From the NCBI GenBank assembly GCA_050249455.1, contig JBFWQM010000026.1, positions 1 to 32,291 of the forward strand: DNA of 32,291 nucleotides, in the 5' to 3' direction. This document shows, piece after piece, positions 26,034 to 32,291 of the stretch. Below the pieces are notes generated by a model. The model had not been told where the DNA came from. It saw only the letters and a program-made list of their open reading frames with translations, and made no database searches. This DNA is from JBFWQM01 sp050249455. GTDB lineage: Bacteria > Pseudomonadota > Alphaproteobacteria > MPNO01 > VGEU01. The translations under genes and the position numbers were made by a program. The first letter of the stretch is position 1, and every line of letters begins with the position of its first letter.

Positions 26034-27233
26034 ATGGCACAGGCAGTCCCCGCGAAGCGCGCCGGCGCGCTGTTCGCGTTCGCGCTGGCGGGCGTGACCC
26101 TGGTCGGGCCGCTGGCGATCCACCTCTTCTTCCCCGTCGTCCCGGCGATGCGCGACGCGTTCGGCGTGTCGGACGCGACCGCGCAGCTCAGCGGCTCGAT
26201 CGTGCTGTTCGCGATGGCGGTGCTGACGCTGGTCTACGGCACCTTGTCGGACCGCTACGGCCGGCGGCCGCTGCTGCGCTCCGGGCTGGTGCTGTTCCTG
26301 TTCGGCACCGCGCTGGCCGGCGTCGCCGACCGCATCGAGGTGCTGCTGCTCGGCCGGCTGCTGCAGGCCGCCGGTGCCGCCTGCGGCCTCGCGCTGGCGC
26401 GCGCGATGGCGCAGGACGTCTTCCCCCCCGAGCGCCTGGTGAAGGTGCTGGCCTACCTGACGATGGCCTACACGCTGGGGCCGATGATCTCGCCGCCGAT
26501 CGGCGGCTTCCTGCTCGACCATTACGGCTGGCGCAGCGTCTTCGTGTTCGCCTTCGCCTTCGGCGCGGTGATCGTCGTGCTCGCGTTCCTCTCGATCTTC
26601 GAGACCCGGCGCCCCACGGCGGAGCGCGTGCGCATGATTGCCCTGCTGCGCGGATACGGCCGGCTGTTGGGCTACGGCCGCTTCGTCGGCTTCGTCATGC
26701 AGTCCGGGTTCTCGTCGGGCACCTTCATCACCTGGGCGATGGCGACGGCGTTCGTGATGAAGGACACGCTGCAGCGCCCGGCGGCCGAGTACGGCCTCTG
26801 GTTCATGCTGTTCCCGGCCGGCTTCTTCATCGGCAGCCTGACCGCGAGCCGGCTCGGCGGCAGGGTGCGCAACGAGGTGATGGTGCTGACCGGCGCATCG
26901 CTGCTGGTGGTAGCGGCCGGCGGCCTGATCGTGTGGGCGCTGGCCGGCACCTTGAGCCCGGCGACCTTGTTCTTGCCGGGGTTCGTCGTCACCTTCGCGC
27001 AGGGCCTGTCGCTGCCCAACGCGCAGGCCGGGGCGATGGCGATCGACCGGTCGCTCGCCGGCACCGCCGCCGGCGTCGGCGTCGCGATGCAGTTCCTGTT
27101 CGCCGCCGTGCTGTCGCAGACCTTCGGCCTGTTCGCCGACGGCACCCCCGGCCCGATGCTGGTGATCGCCGCCTGCGGCGCCGCCGGCTCGCTGGCGGCG
27201 GCGACCTTGGCCTACGTCAAGTCGCCGCGGTGA
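26034..27233 (+). CDS. Bcr/CflA-type MFS drug exporter
   Basis: 399-aa inner-membrane protein with about 12 hydrophobic segments. The opening (IHLFFPVVPAMRDAFGVSDATAQLSGSI-like region) and motif A, YGTLSDRYGRRPLL, at about residues 68-80 match the Bcr/CflA (bicyclomycin/florfenicol resistance) branch of drug:H+ antiporters. LLGRLLQAAGAACGLALARAM and the motif C-like GPMISPPIGGFLL also fit. The natural substrate may be a metabolite or acid rather than a drug. The ATG follows the ferritin-like gene by 71 nt, with AGGGTG upstream. A REP pair lies directly downstream. Confidence 0.9.
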   Translation: MAQAVPAKRAGALFAFALAGVTLVGPLAIHLFFPVVPAMRDAFGVSDATAQLSGSIVLFAMAVLTLVYGTLSDRYGRRPLLRSGLVLFLFGTALAGVADRIEVLLLGRLLQAAGAACGLALARAMAQDVFPPERLVKVLAYLTMAYTLGPMISPPIGGFLLDHYGWRSVFVFAFAFGAVIVVLAFLSIFETRRPTAERVRMIALLRGYGRLLGYGRFVGFVMQSGFSSGTFITWAMATAFVMKDTLQRPAAEYGLWFMLFPAGFFIGSLTASRLGGRVRNEVMVLTGASLLVVAAGGLIVWALAGTLSPATLFLPGFVVTFAQGLSLPNAQAGAMAIDRSLAGTAAGVGVAMQFLFAAVLSQTFGLFADGTPGPMLVIAACGAAGSLAAATLAYVKSPR

Positions 27234-27256
27234 AGCCGGGCGGCATCCGACGCTGC

Positions 27257-27350
27257 GTAGGGGTGGGTTTCCAAACCCGCCCGCCAGCGCCGCCATCTCG
27301 TCGGCGCCACCTGAAAAAGCAAAAAGGGCGGGTTTGAAACCCGCCCCTAC
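27257..27350. repeat. REP pair, family 2, copy B (GTAG facing outward)
   Basis: Units at 27257-27282 and 27326-27350 in inverted orientation, with a 43-nt spacer between. The right unit is identical to 7991-8015; the left has two changes. Here the GTAG ends are on the outside, opposite to copy A. It lies in the gap between the convergent MFS gene and the substrate-binding-like gene, where it could block read-through. Confidence 0.92.
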
Positions 27351-27371
27351 GCGATACCCTGATCGCGCCTC

Positions 27372-28247
27372 CTACTCCGCCGCGTGCGCCACCGCGTCGC
27401 CGTAGTCGCGCTTGATCGGGTTGCGCTCGTCGAAGATGCCGCGGTCGATGATCCACTTCTGCGTCTCGGCGTAGATGTCGGACGTGTAGGGCTCGAACAC
27501 GATGCGCTCGCCGGGGCCGAACAGGCGGGTGTCCATCAGGTCGTGGAAGCGGGTCGGGAACTCGCGCTTGTAGTAGTGGGTGTAGCGGTGGGCGTGCAGG
27601 TCGATGTCGGCCTGGGCGCGGCGCAGCGCCTGGAAGTACTTCTTCACGTCGCCCATGTCGGCCTTCTCGTCGACCATCGAGGCCATCATGAAGCTGGTGT
27701 CGACGATCTTGCGGAAGCCGAGCTGCTGCAGGAAATAATACGGGCCGGAGAACACGTTGACCGCCGGCACCTCGCGGTCGAACAACCGCTCCATGCGCCG
27801 GAACAGCAGGCCGTCGGCGAACGACAGCGCGATCTGCTCCGGCTTGAGGAACTGGTCGAGCGCCTCCAGGGTCGCGTAGTGGCTGCCCGACTGGTAGCCG
27901 ACCGAGATCGGCACGCCGGCGAGGTCCTCGGGATGGCGGATGTCGGAATCGGGCGGCACGAAGATGCCGCACGGCGCCACCGAGTAGGCGTCGGCGTAGA
28001 GCAAGCCATGGCCGGCCGCGGCGGCCATGTTGACCGTCCAGTGGCAGGCCGAGGAGACGTCGCAGGTGCGCCCGCGCTCGAAGGTCTGGTAGGCGCCGAC
28101 CTTGTTGCCGAGGTCGTGGTCCTTGCCGGTCTCCGACTTGAGCTGGTTGGAGAAGTCGTAGTCGAGGCCGGCGTCGCGGAAATAGCCCTTCTCGTCGGCG
28201 ACCCACTCGTGCAGTCGCATATGCGGCGCGATGACGAACTTGCCCAT
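27372..28247 (-). CDS. Substrate-binding-protein-like protein without signal peptide
   Basis: 291 aa. The opening FVIAPHMRLHEWVADEKGYFRDAGLDYDF and later PEDLAGVPISVGYQSGSHYATLEALDQF resemble SsuA/THI5/NMT1-like periplasmic binding proteins. The N-terminus, however, is MGKFVIAPH with no hydrophobic leader, and no ABC permease or ATPase is adjacent. It may be a cytoplasmic sensor or an enzyme built on this fold. The CCCFC signature of THI5 pyrimidine synthases is absent. ATG 28247 has GGGAG upstream; the in-frame extension to 28301 (18 residues) is also not a signal peptide. The diiron MBL-fold gene lies 67 nt upstream on the same strand. Confidence 0.75.
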   Translation of the reverse strand: MGKFVIAPHMRLHEWVADEKGYFRDAGLDYDFSNQLKSETGKDHDLGNKVGAYQTFERGRTCDVSSACHWTVNMAAAAGHGLLYADAYSVAPCGIFVPPDSDIRHPEDLAGVPISVGYQSGSHYATLEALDQFLKPEQIALSFADGLLFRRMERLFDREVPAVNVFSGPYYFLQQLGFRKIVDTSFMMASMVDEKADMGDVKKYFQALRRAQADIDLHAHRYTHYYKREFPTRFHDLMDTRLFGPGERIVFEPYTSDIYAETQKWIIDRGIFDERNPIKRDYGDAVAHAAE

Positions 28248-28314
28248 GGGTGTCTCCCGTTCGGCCGGTTTCCCTGTCTGCCCGAAGATAGGGCAGACCA
28301 TCCGCCAGGGCGAG

Positions 28315-29040
28315 TCAGGCGCGTGCGATTGTCTCGTCCAGCACCGTCGCGAAGTCGCGGATCGCCGCCCCGCCGTCGCCGCGGAACGACGCGCCGTGCA
28401 TCACCGCGAGCGTCTTCGGTTGCAGTGCAGCAAGACCCTCCAGGATCGGCCGGGTGCGCGGGGTGTAGGGCATGGCGTGCGCCATCGGCCCCTGCATCGA
28501 GCGGCGGGTGTAGTCGCCGGCGGGACCGACGATGTCGGACTCGGTCAGCGGCGCCACAGGGCCGCCGTGGCCGAGCAGGTCGGAGATGAACAGGGTCCGC
28601 TGAGTCTCCTCGAACAGGAGGCTGGCGTCCCAGCCGTGCGGCACGTGCGCGGTCGGGATCAGGCGGAAGCGGTACTTGCCGGTCTCCACCCGCTCGTCCG
28701 GGCCGGGCACCAGCGCCGGGGTGTCGCAGTAGTCCGACAGGCACACTCGCGCGCCGACGAAGGAGCACACCGGCTGCGCCTGCGGCGCGGCCGCCAGCCA
28801 CTCGTTCAGCGCGCCGCACTCGTCGGGCTCGAAATGGCTGAAGCCGACATAGCGAATGGTCGCCGGGTCGAGCACTGTCGCCACCGCCTCGCGCACCTCC
28901 GGGAACATCCGGCGCAGGTTGGTGTGGTAGAGCAGCGGCGCGTCGTCCTTCACCAGGAACGACGAGAAGGTGAGGTTGTTCGGCGCGTTGAGGAACGAGA
29001 TTCGGTAGACGTCGGGGGCGATCTCGGCAACATCGGCCAT
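28315..29040 (-). CDS. Metallo-beta-lactamase-fold protein of the ODP (oxygen-binding diiron) type
   Basis: 241 aa. The metal site reads FSHFEPDECG, giving H-x-E-x-D in place of the hydrolytic H-x-H-x-D-H; this is the pattern of the diiron domain of flavodiiron proteins (FprA, rubredoxin:oxygen oxidoreductase). Further ligand candidates are the histidine in TAHVPHGWD, Asp in FISDLLGHGG and His in AVMHGASF. There is no flavodoxin domain, so it is a stand-alone ODP module that would need another electron donor, or it has a different activity. ATG 29040 with GGGAG upstream. It precedes the binding-protein-like gene; a palindromic pair lies just 5' of it. Confidence 0.82.
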   Translation of the reverse strand: MADVAEIAPDVYRISFLNAPNNLTFSSFLVKDDAPLLYHTNLRRMFPEVREAVATVLDPATIRYVGFSHFEPDECGALNEWLAAAPQAQPVCSFVGARVCLSDYCDTPALVPGPDERVETGKYRFRLIPTAHVPHGWDASLLFEETQRTLFISDLLGHGGPVAPLTESDIVGPAGDYTRRSMQGPMAHAMPYTPRTRPILEGLAALQPKTLAVMHGASFRGDGGAAIRDFATVLDETIARA

Positions 29041-29083
29041 CGTGCATCTCCCTCGATTGCAGACAATGGATGAACCGCAGATG

Positions 29084-29147
29084 GGCCCTCCGGTCAAGCC
29101 GGAGGACGACAAAAAATAATGTAGCCCTCCGGCTTGACCGGAGGGCC
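29084..29147. repeat. REP-like pair, family 4
   Basis: Two inverted units, 29084-29106 and 29121-29147, around the AT-rich spacer ACAAAAAATAAT. Each folds into a CCTCCGG/CCGGAGG hairpin with a 5-nt loop. The right unit is preceded by GTAG (29121-29124). It lies between the cupin stop (29163) and the diiron MBL-fold start (29040), both minus strand. TCCGGCTTGACCGGA-type units are widespread in alphaproteobacterial genomes. Confidence 0.9.
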
Positions 29148-29162
29148 TATCGCGATGCCGGC

Positions 29163-29522
29163 TCAGGCCGTCCGGCGCGTGCGCGGCGGGTGATAGAGCA
29201 CCAGCATGACGAGGTCATCGGCGCCGGTGTTGACCAGCGAATGCCGCTCGCCGGCCTTGATCGGGGCGACCGATCCGGCGCGCAGGGCGGATGGCGCGCC
29301 CTCCACTTCCAGCGCGCCCTCGCCGGAGATCACGTAGAACAGATGCGACCACGGCTCGGTGTGCTCGGCCGACTTGCCGCCGGGGCCGATGCGGGTCAGC
29401 TCCAGCCCGTAGGCGCCGCCGGTGTAGGCCTCGTCGACCAGGGTCTTGAACGCGGCGTCGGAGACGGCCAGCCCGCGCAGCGCGGTCCAGTCGATCGCGT
29501 CGGGGTGGAAGGCGCCGCTCAC
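29163..29522 (-). CDS. Small cupin-domain protein
   Basis: 119-aa single beta-barrel cupin. Motif 1 is seen as GGKSAEHTEPWSHLFYVISGEG (about residues 50-70) and motif 2 as AGSVAPIKAGERHSLVNTG, which together supply a possible His/Glu metal site (His in AEHTE, His in SHLF, His in ERHSL). Function cannot be set; such cupins act as dioxygenases, isomerases or sensors. The start is GTG at 29522, overlapping the TGA of the upstream secreted protein as GTGA, so translation is coupled. The longer in-frame version overlaps that gene deeply and is rejected. Confidence 0.82.
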   Translation of the reverse strand: MSGAFHPDAIDWTALRGLAVSDAAFKTLVDEAYTGGAYGLELTRIGPGGKSAEHTEPWSHLFYVISGEGALEVEGAPSALRAGSVAPIKAGERHSLVNTGADDLVMLVLYHPPRTRRTA

Positions 29523-29830
29523 CGCGGCCGCCCGATCACGCGCTCGCTGCCGGCCATGATGAACGGGCGGCCGTAGGCGTCGAAGCACTGGGTGGACTGC
29601 ACGCGCACCGGCCGGCCGTGCCAGTCGCGCGCCCAGCTGTGGACCGGCTGGCAGCCGTAGTACGCCGGCGCCGCAGGCACCGGCGCCGGCCTGTAGTAGC
29701 GCTGCGGCTGTGGCGGATAGGGGTCGCCGAACTGCAGGCTGAAGCCGCCGCGGACGTTGTCGGCCAGCGCCGCCGGCGCTGCCAGCACGCAGGCCGCGAG
29801 TGCCGCCGCGATCGTGGTTCCCAGACGCAT
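29519..29830 (-). CDS. Small secreted Pro/Tyr-rich protein
   Basis: 103 aa with signal peptide (MRLGTTIAAALAACVLAAPAALA, cleavage before DNVRGG). The mature part has a Pro/Tyr-rich linker (PYPPQPQRYYRPAPVPAAP) and a C-terminal module with two cysteines (YYGCQPV, STQCFDAYGRPFIM). A strong AGGAGGG ribosome site precedes ATG 29830. No family recognised. It overlaps the cytoplasmic cupin gene by 4 nt. The repeat element at 29944-30079 lies upstream, so its promoter must lie between 29831 and 29943 or transcription comes from further up. Confidence 0.75.
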   Translation of the reverse strand: MRLGTTIAAALAACVLAAPAALADNVRGGFSLQFGDPYPPQPQRYYRPAPVPAAPAYYGCQPVHSWARDWHGRPVRVQSTQCFDAYGRPFIMAGSERVIGRPR

Positions 29831-29943
29831 CGAACCCTCCTGTGGTCCGTGATGGCGGGAATGCTACACCCGCCGCACCGGGGAGGGTATGGCGGCGGTC
29901 ACAGCGGGAGGGTTAACGAAGGGCGGTCCGGCATCGCCCGGCG

Positions 29944-30079
29944 GCGACACCCGCCTCACCCGCTCGCTGCGCTCGCACCCATCGACGAGCGTTGCTCGTC
30001 GATCCCCTGAAGGGCGGAGAGGGTTTTCTTCTGCTCCCTCTCCGCCCCGGGGGGCGGAGAGGGTCGGGGTGAGGTGGGC
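29944..30079. repeat. Palindromic repeat family 3, copy B (modules swapped)
   Basis: Plus-strand order is Y (29944-30024) then X (30036-30078). X has the 11-bp hairpin CCCTCTCCGCC (30036-30046) with GGCGGAGAGGG (30053-30063), then GGGTGAGGTGGG. Y opens with CCCGCCTCACCC (29950-29961) and contains an extra perfect hairpin ATCGACGAGC-GTT-GCTCGTCGAT (29981-30003) absent from copy A. It lies 15 nt beyond the stop of the CinA-domain gene. Confidence 0.9.
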
Positions 30080-30094
30080 GAACCGCGCGGCGGC

Positions 30095-30580
30095 TCAGAG
30101 CTGCTGCAGCAGGACGTCAAGCGCGGCGGCGACGGCGGCGAGGCGGACGGCATCGCGGTCGCCGGGAAAGACGTGGCGGGTGCCGACGGTCGGGCGGCCG
30201 GTCCGCGCCGCGGCGACGTAGACGGTGCCGACCGGGTTCTTCGCCGATCCGCCGCCGGGGCCGGCATAGCCGGTGATCGCGACCGCGACGCCGGCGCCGG
30301 AATGGGCCAGCGCGCCCTCGGCGAGGCCCTGGGTCACCTCGGCGCTGACCGCGCCGTGCTGCTTCGACACCGCCTCGGGCACGCCGAGGCCAGTCGCCTT
30401 GGCGCTGTCGTGGTAGAGCACGAAGCCGCGCTCGAACACCGACGAAGCGCCGGGCACCGAGGTCAGGCAGGCCGACACCAGCCCGGCGGTGCAGGTCTCC
30501 GCCGTCGCGATGCGGATGCCGGCGGCCTTCGCGGCGTCGAGCGCCCTGGCGGCGCGGTCGAGGGTGTCCTTGGCGAACAT
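30095..30580 (-). CDS. pncC: CinA C-terminal domain protein, probable nicotinamide-nucleotide amidase
   Basis: 161-aa stand-alone CinA domain, as in PncC, which deamidates NMN to nicotinic acid mononucleotide and so recycles NAD breakdown products. Motifs seen: ATAETCTAGLVSACLTSVPGASSVF at about 25-49, with GFVLYHDSAKATGLGV after it, and AVAITGYAGPGGGSAKNPVGTVYVA near 100-125. The first motif has TAETCTAG where AESCTGG is usual. Length is normal for the single-domain form. It starts 8 nt after the aldehyde dehydrogenase stop, so the two are coupled. A palindromic element follows its stop. Confidence 0.92.
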   Translation of the reverse strand: MFAKDTLDRAARALDAAKAAGIRIATAETCTAGLVSACLTSVPGASSVFERGFVLYHDSAKATGLGVPEAVSKQHGAVSAEVTQGLAEGALAHSGAGVAVAITGYAGPGGGSAKNPVGTVYVAAARTGRPTVGTRHVFPGDRDAVRLAAVAAALDVLLQQL

Positions 30581-30588
30581 GGCGGGCC

Positions 30589-32043
30589 TCAGCCGGAGTG
30601 GTCGATGAAGACGTTCTTGACCTCGGTGTAAAGGTCGAGCGCGTAGCGGCCGAGCTCGCGCCCCAGGCCGGACTTCTTGTAGCCGCCGAACGGCGCGTAG
30701 AGGCCGTAGCGGCTGGCGCTGCCGTGGCTGTTGACCGAGACCATGCCAGTGCGCAGCGCCTTGGCGACGCGCAGCGCCTTGCCGAGGTCCTTCGTCCACA
30801 CCGAGCCGTTGAGGCCGTACTCGCTGTCGTTGGCCAGCCGCACCGCCTCCCCCTCGTCGGCGAACGGGATGACCGTGACGACGGGGCCGAAGATCTCCTC
30901 GCGCGCGATCCGCATGTCGTTGCTGGCATCCGCCAGCACGGTCGGCGCGAAGTAGTTGCCGCGGTCGAGCCCGGCGGGCCGGCCGCCGCCGAGCGCGAGC
31001 TGCGCGCCCTCGCCGACGCCGATGTCGACATAGTCCTTCACCGATTTCCACTGGCCGGGGGAGACCAGCGGGCCGATCTGGGTGTCGCTGCGCATCGGGT
31101 CGCCAACGCGCATCGCCTTTGCCGCGGCGATCAGCCCGTCGAGCACGCGGTCGTAGACGCCGCGCTCGACGAACAGGCGCGTGCGGGCCGAGCAGCTCTG
31201 CCCCGCGTTGCCGAACACCGCCGGCGCCGCGGCCGCCGCGGCCTTGTCGATGTCGGCGTCGGCGAACACGATGTTGGGGCTCTTGCCGCCGAGCTCCAGG
31301 GTCAGCCGCTTGATCTGGTCGGCGGAGGCCTTCAGCAGGCTGGCGCCGGTCGTCGTCTCGCCGGTGAACGAGATCTTGTCGATCATCGGGTGGCGCGCGA
31401 TCGGGTCGCCCAGCCCGCGCCCCGGCCCGGGCAGCACGTTAAGCGCGCCGGGCGGCAGCCCCGCTTCCATGGCGATCTCGCCCAGCATGATCGAGGTGAC
31501 CGGCGTGTGGCTGGCCGGCTTCAGGATCGCGGTGCAGCCGACCGCGAGCGACGGCGCCACCTTCCACGCTGCGGCGAGGAAGGGGAAGTTCCACGGCGTG
31601 ATCAGCGCGACGACGCCGACCGGCTCGCGCAGGGTGAAGTCGAGGATCGCGTCGCCCATCGGGATCGTCTCGCCGTAGGCCTTGTCGACGAAGCCGGCGT
31701 AGTAGGCGAAGACGCGCGCCGCCGTCTCCACCTCGTTCTTCGAGTTCGCGATGGTCTTGCCGCCGCAGCGCGTCTCCCATTCGGCGATCGCATCGGCGCG
31801 GGCCAAGATGCCGTCGGCGATGCGCTGCAGGATGCGGCCGCGGTCGGCCGGCGCCAGCCGCGGCCACGGTCCGTCGTCGAACGCGCGGCGCGCCGCCAGG
31901 GCGGCGGCGTCGACGTCGGCCGGGCCGGCCTTGGCGACGGCAACCAGGCGCTCGTTGGTCGCGGGGTCAACGGTGTCGAAGGTTTCGCCGGAGGCGGCGG
32001 GGACGAAGCTGCCGTCGAGCAGGAGGTTGGTGGGGGGAGTCAT
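30589..32043 (-). CDS. Aldehyde dehydrogenase family protein
   Basis: 484-aa NAD(P)-dependent aldehyde dehydrogenase. TPWNFPFLAAAWKVAPSLA, the general-base Glu in LELGGKSPNIVFADADID, and the nucleophile Cys in FGNAGQSCSARTRLFVE are intact, as is the C-terminal PFGGYKKSGLGRELG. The QSCSARTR context resembles betaine-aldehyde and related dehydrogenases, but the substrate is not assignable. ATG 32043 (MTPPTNLLLDGSF) is the family start; the frame is open further up through the palindromic repeat, which is not coding. It shares only moderate similarity with gabD at 5779-7260 and is not a recent copy. Confidence 0.93.
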   Translation of the reverse strand: MTPPTNLLLDGSFVPAASGETFDTVDPATNERLVAVAKAGPADVDAAALAARRAFDDGPWPRLAPADRGRILQRIADGILARADAIAEWETRCGGKTIANSKNEVETAARVFAYYAGFVDKAYGETIPMGDAILDFTLREPVGVVALITPWNFPFLAAAWKVAPSLAVGCTAILKPASHTPVTSIMLGEIAMEAGLPPGALNVLPGPGRGLGDPIARHPMIDKISFTGETTTGASLLKASADQIKRLTLELGGKSPNIVFADADIDKAAAAAAPAVFGNAGQSCSARTRLFVERGVYDRVLDGLIAAAKAMRVGDPMRSDTQIGPLVSPGQWKSVKDYVDIGVGEGAQLALGGGRPAGLDRGNYFAPTVLADASNDMRIAREEIFGPVVTVIPFADEGEAVRLANDSEYGLNGSVWTKDLGKALRVAKALRTGMVSVNSHGSASRYGLYAPFGGYKKSGLGRELGRYALDLYTEVKNVFIDHSG

Positions 32044-32072
32044 GGGCAGCCGGACGGCGGGGCCGGCGGAGA

Positions 32073-32157
32073 GCCCCCCTTCCCCCAGCCCCCTCCCACG
32101 AGGGGAGGGGGAGTATCTAGCCCCCTCCCCTCGTGGGAGGGGGTTGGGGGAGGGGGC
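32073..32157. repeat. Palindromic repeat family 1, copy 2
   Basis: The right arm 32121-32157 is identical to 5639-5675 and the centre differs by one base (AGTATCTAG). The left arm has three changes, mostly giving G-T pairs. Like copy 1 it sits 30 nt upstream of the ATG of a minus-strand aldehyde- or thiol-metabolism gene and 3' of another minus-strand gene. Confidence 0.95.
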
Positions 32158-32194
32158 GCTTCCGCAATGGCAATGCCGCCCCTCATGCGAACTT

Positions 32195-32291
32195 CTACGC
32201 CTCGCCCGCGAGCTGCTTGGCCGCCGCGGTGGGATCGACGGCGCCGTAGATCGCGCGGCCGACGACGGCATAGCAGCGGCAGCCCTTGGCG
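32195..32291 (-). CDS. pyrF: C-terminal end of probable orotidine 5'-phosphate decarboxylase
   Basis: Only the last 31 codons and the TAG stop (32195-32197) are inside the window. The segment YAVVGRAIYGAVDPTAAAKQ has the phosphate-binding VVGRxI of the OMP decarboxylase superfamily, followed by the DPxxAA helix that usually ends PyrF. Relatives of the same superfamily (for example hexulose-phosphate synthase) cannot be excluded from so short a piece. It lies upstream of the aldehyde dehydrogenase with palindrome family 1 in between. Confidence 0.55.
   Translation of the reverse strand, partial: AKGCRCYAVVGRAIYGAVDPTAAAKQLAGEA

Noticed and set aside
27372..28247. THI5-type HMP-P synthase linked to the TenA-like gene
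   Set aside because: The THI5 cysteine motif is missing and the two genes are 20 kb apart.
30589..32271. Aldehyde dehydrogenase with a long N-terminal extension
   Set aside because: The extension is the translation of the palindromic repeat at 32073-32157; the family start is the ATG at 32043.

Overview
The window is 32.3 kb of very GC-rich chromosomal DNA from an alphaproteobacterium. The best evidence for that placement is a gcrA-type cell-cycle regulator (19918-20289). It is supported by a class II DAHP synthase, a CigR/RcnB-like secreted protein, a DUF3108 protein next to glmU, and the strong high-GC codon bias. Genus cannot be decided from the sequence; a Rhodospirillales- or Hyphomicrobiales-type genome would fit. 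There is no integrase, transposase, phage gene or CRISPR array, and composition is even, so this reads as resident chromosome rather than an island.

Left part (1-12335, all minus strand). This is a run of housekeeping enzymes read right to left: DUF3108 periplasmic protein, glmU, glmS (amino-sugar/UDP-GlcNAc supply), a cysteine-free TenA-like protein, gabD, glutathione reductase, class II DAHP synthase (shikimate entry), glutamine-dependent NAD synthetase, and the N-terminal two thirds of cysS running off the left edge. Palindromic repeats sit in four of the junctions, and one has been absorbed into the 3' end of glmU.

Middle part (12433-17231, plus strand). A tRNA-Val(CAC) with a good promoter is followed by a small secreted Tyr/Gly/Pro-rich protein, an orphan CheY-like receiver and an unrecognised two-gene module (14171-15414). 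That module is a membrane protein and a small soluble protein that are translationally coupled and share a GG-x3-IGQ-[IV]-VQG motif. A CigR/RcnB-like secreted protein and a CorA/ZntB-type cation transporter follow, closed by a strong terminator facing the next minus-strand gene. This two-gene module is the best candidate in the window for something undescribed.

Right part (17257-32291). Minus-strand amidohydrolase, MFS transporter, gcrA and its promoter come first, then a minus-strand unit (acyl-CoA ligase, secreted dienelactone-hydrolase-like protein, YedK/HMCES). It diverges from a plus-strand unit of acyl-CoA dehydrogenase, a ferritin-like protein with two ExxH motifs, and a Bcr/CflA-type exporter. 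After that, on the minus strand, lie a substrate-binding-protein-like gene without a signal peptide, an ODP-type (HxExD) metallo-beta-lactamase-fold protein, a cupin overlapping a secreted small protein, a stand-alone CinA domain, an aldehyde dehydrogenase, and the last 31 codons of a probable PyrF. The ligase, dehydrogenase, diiron-like proteins and transporters suggest catabolism of an acyl or ring acid through CoA thioesters, but the substrate cannot be read from the sequence.

Across the window there are at least four families of intergenic palindromes, each in two or more copies. Two of them carry a 5' GTAG next to the hairpin, as in RAYT-associated REP elements.
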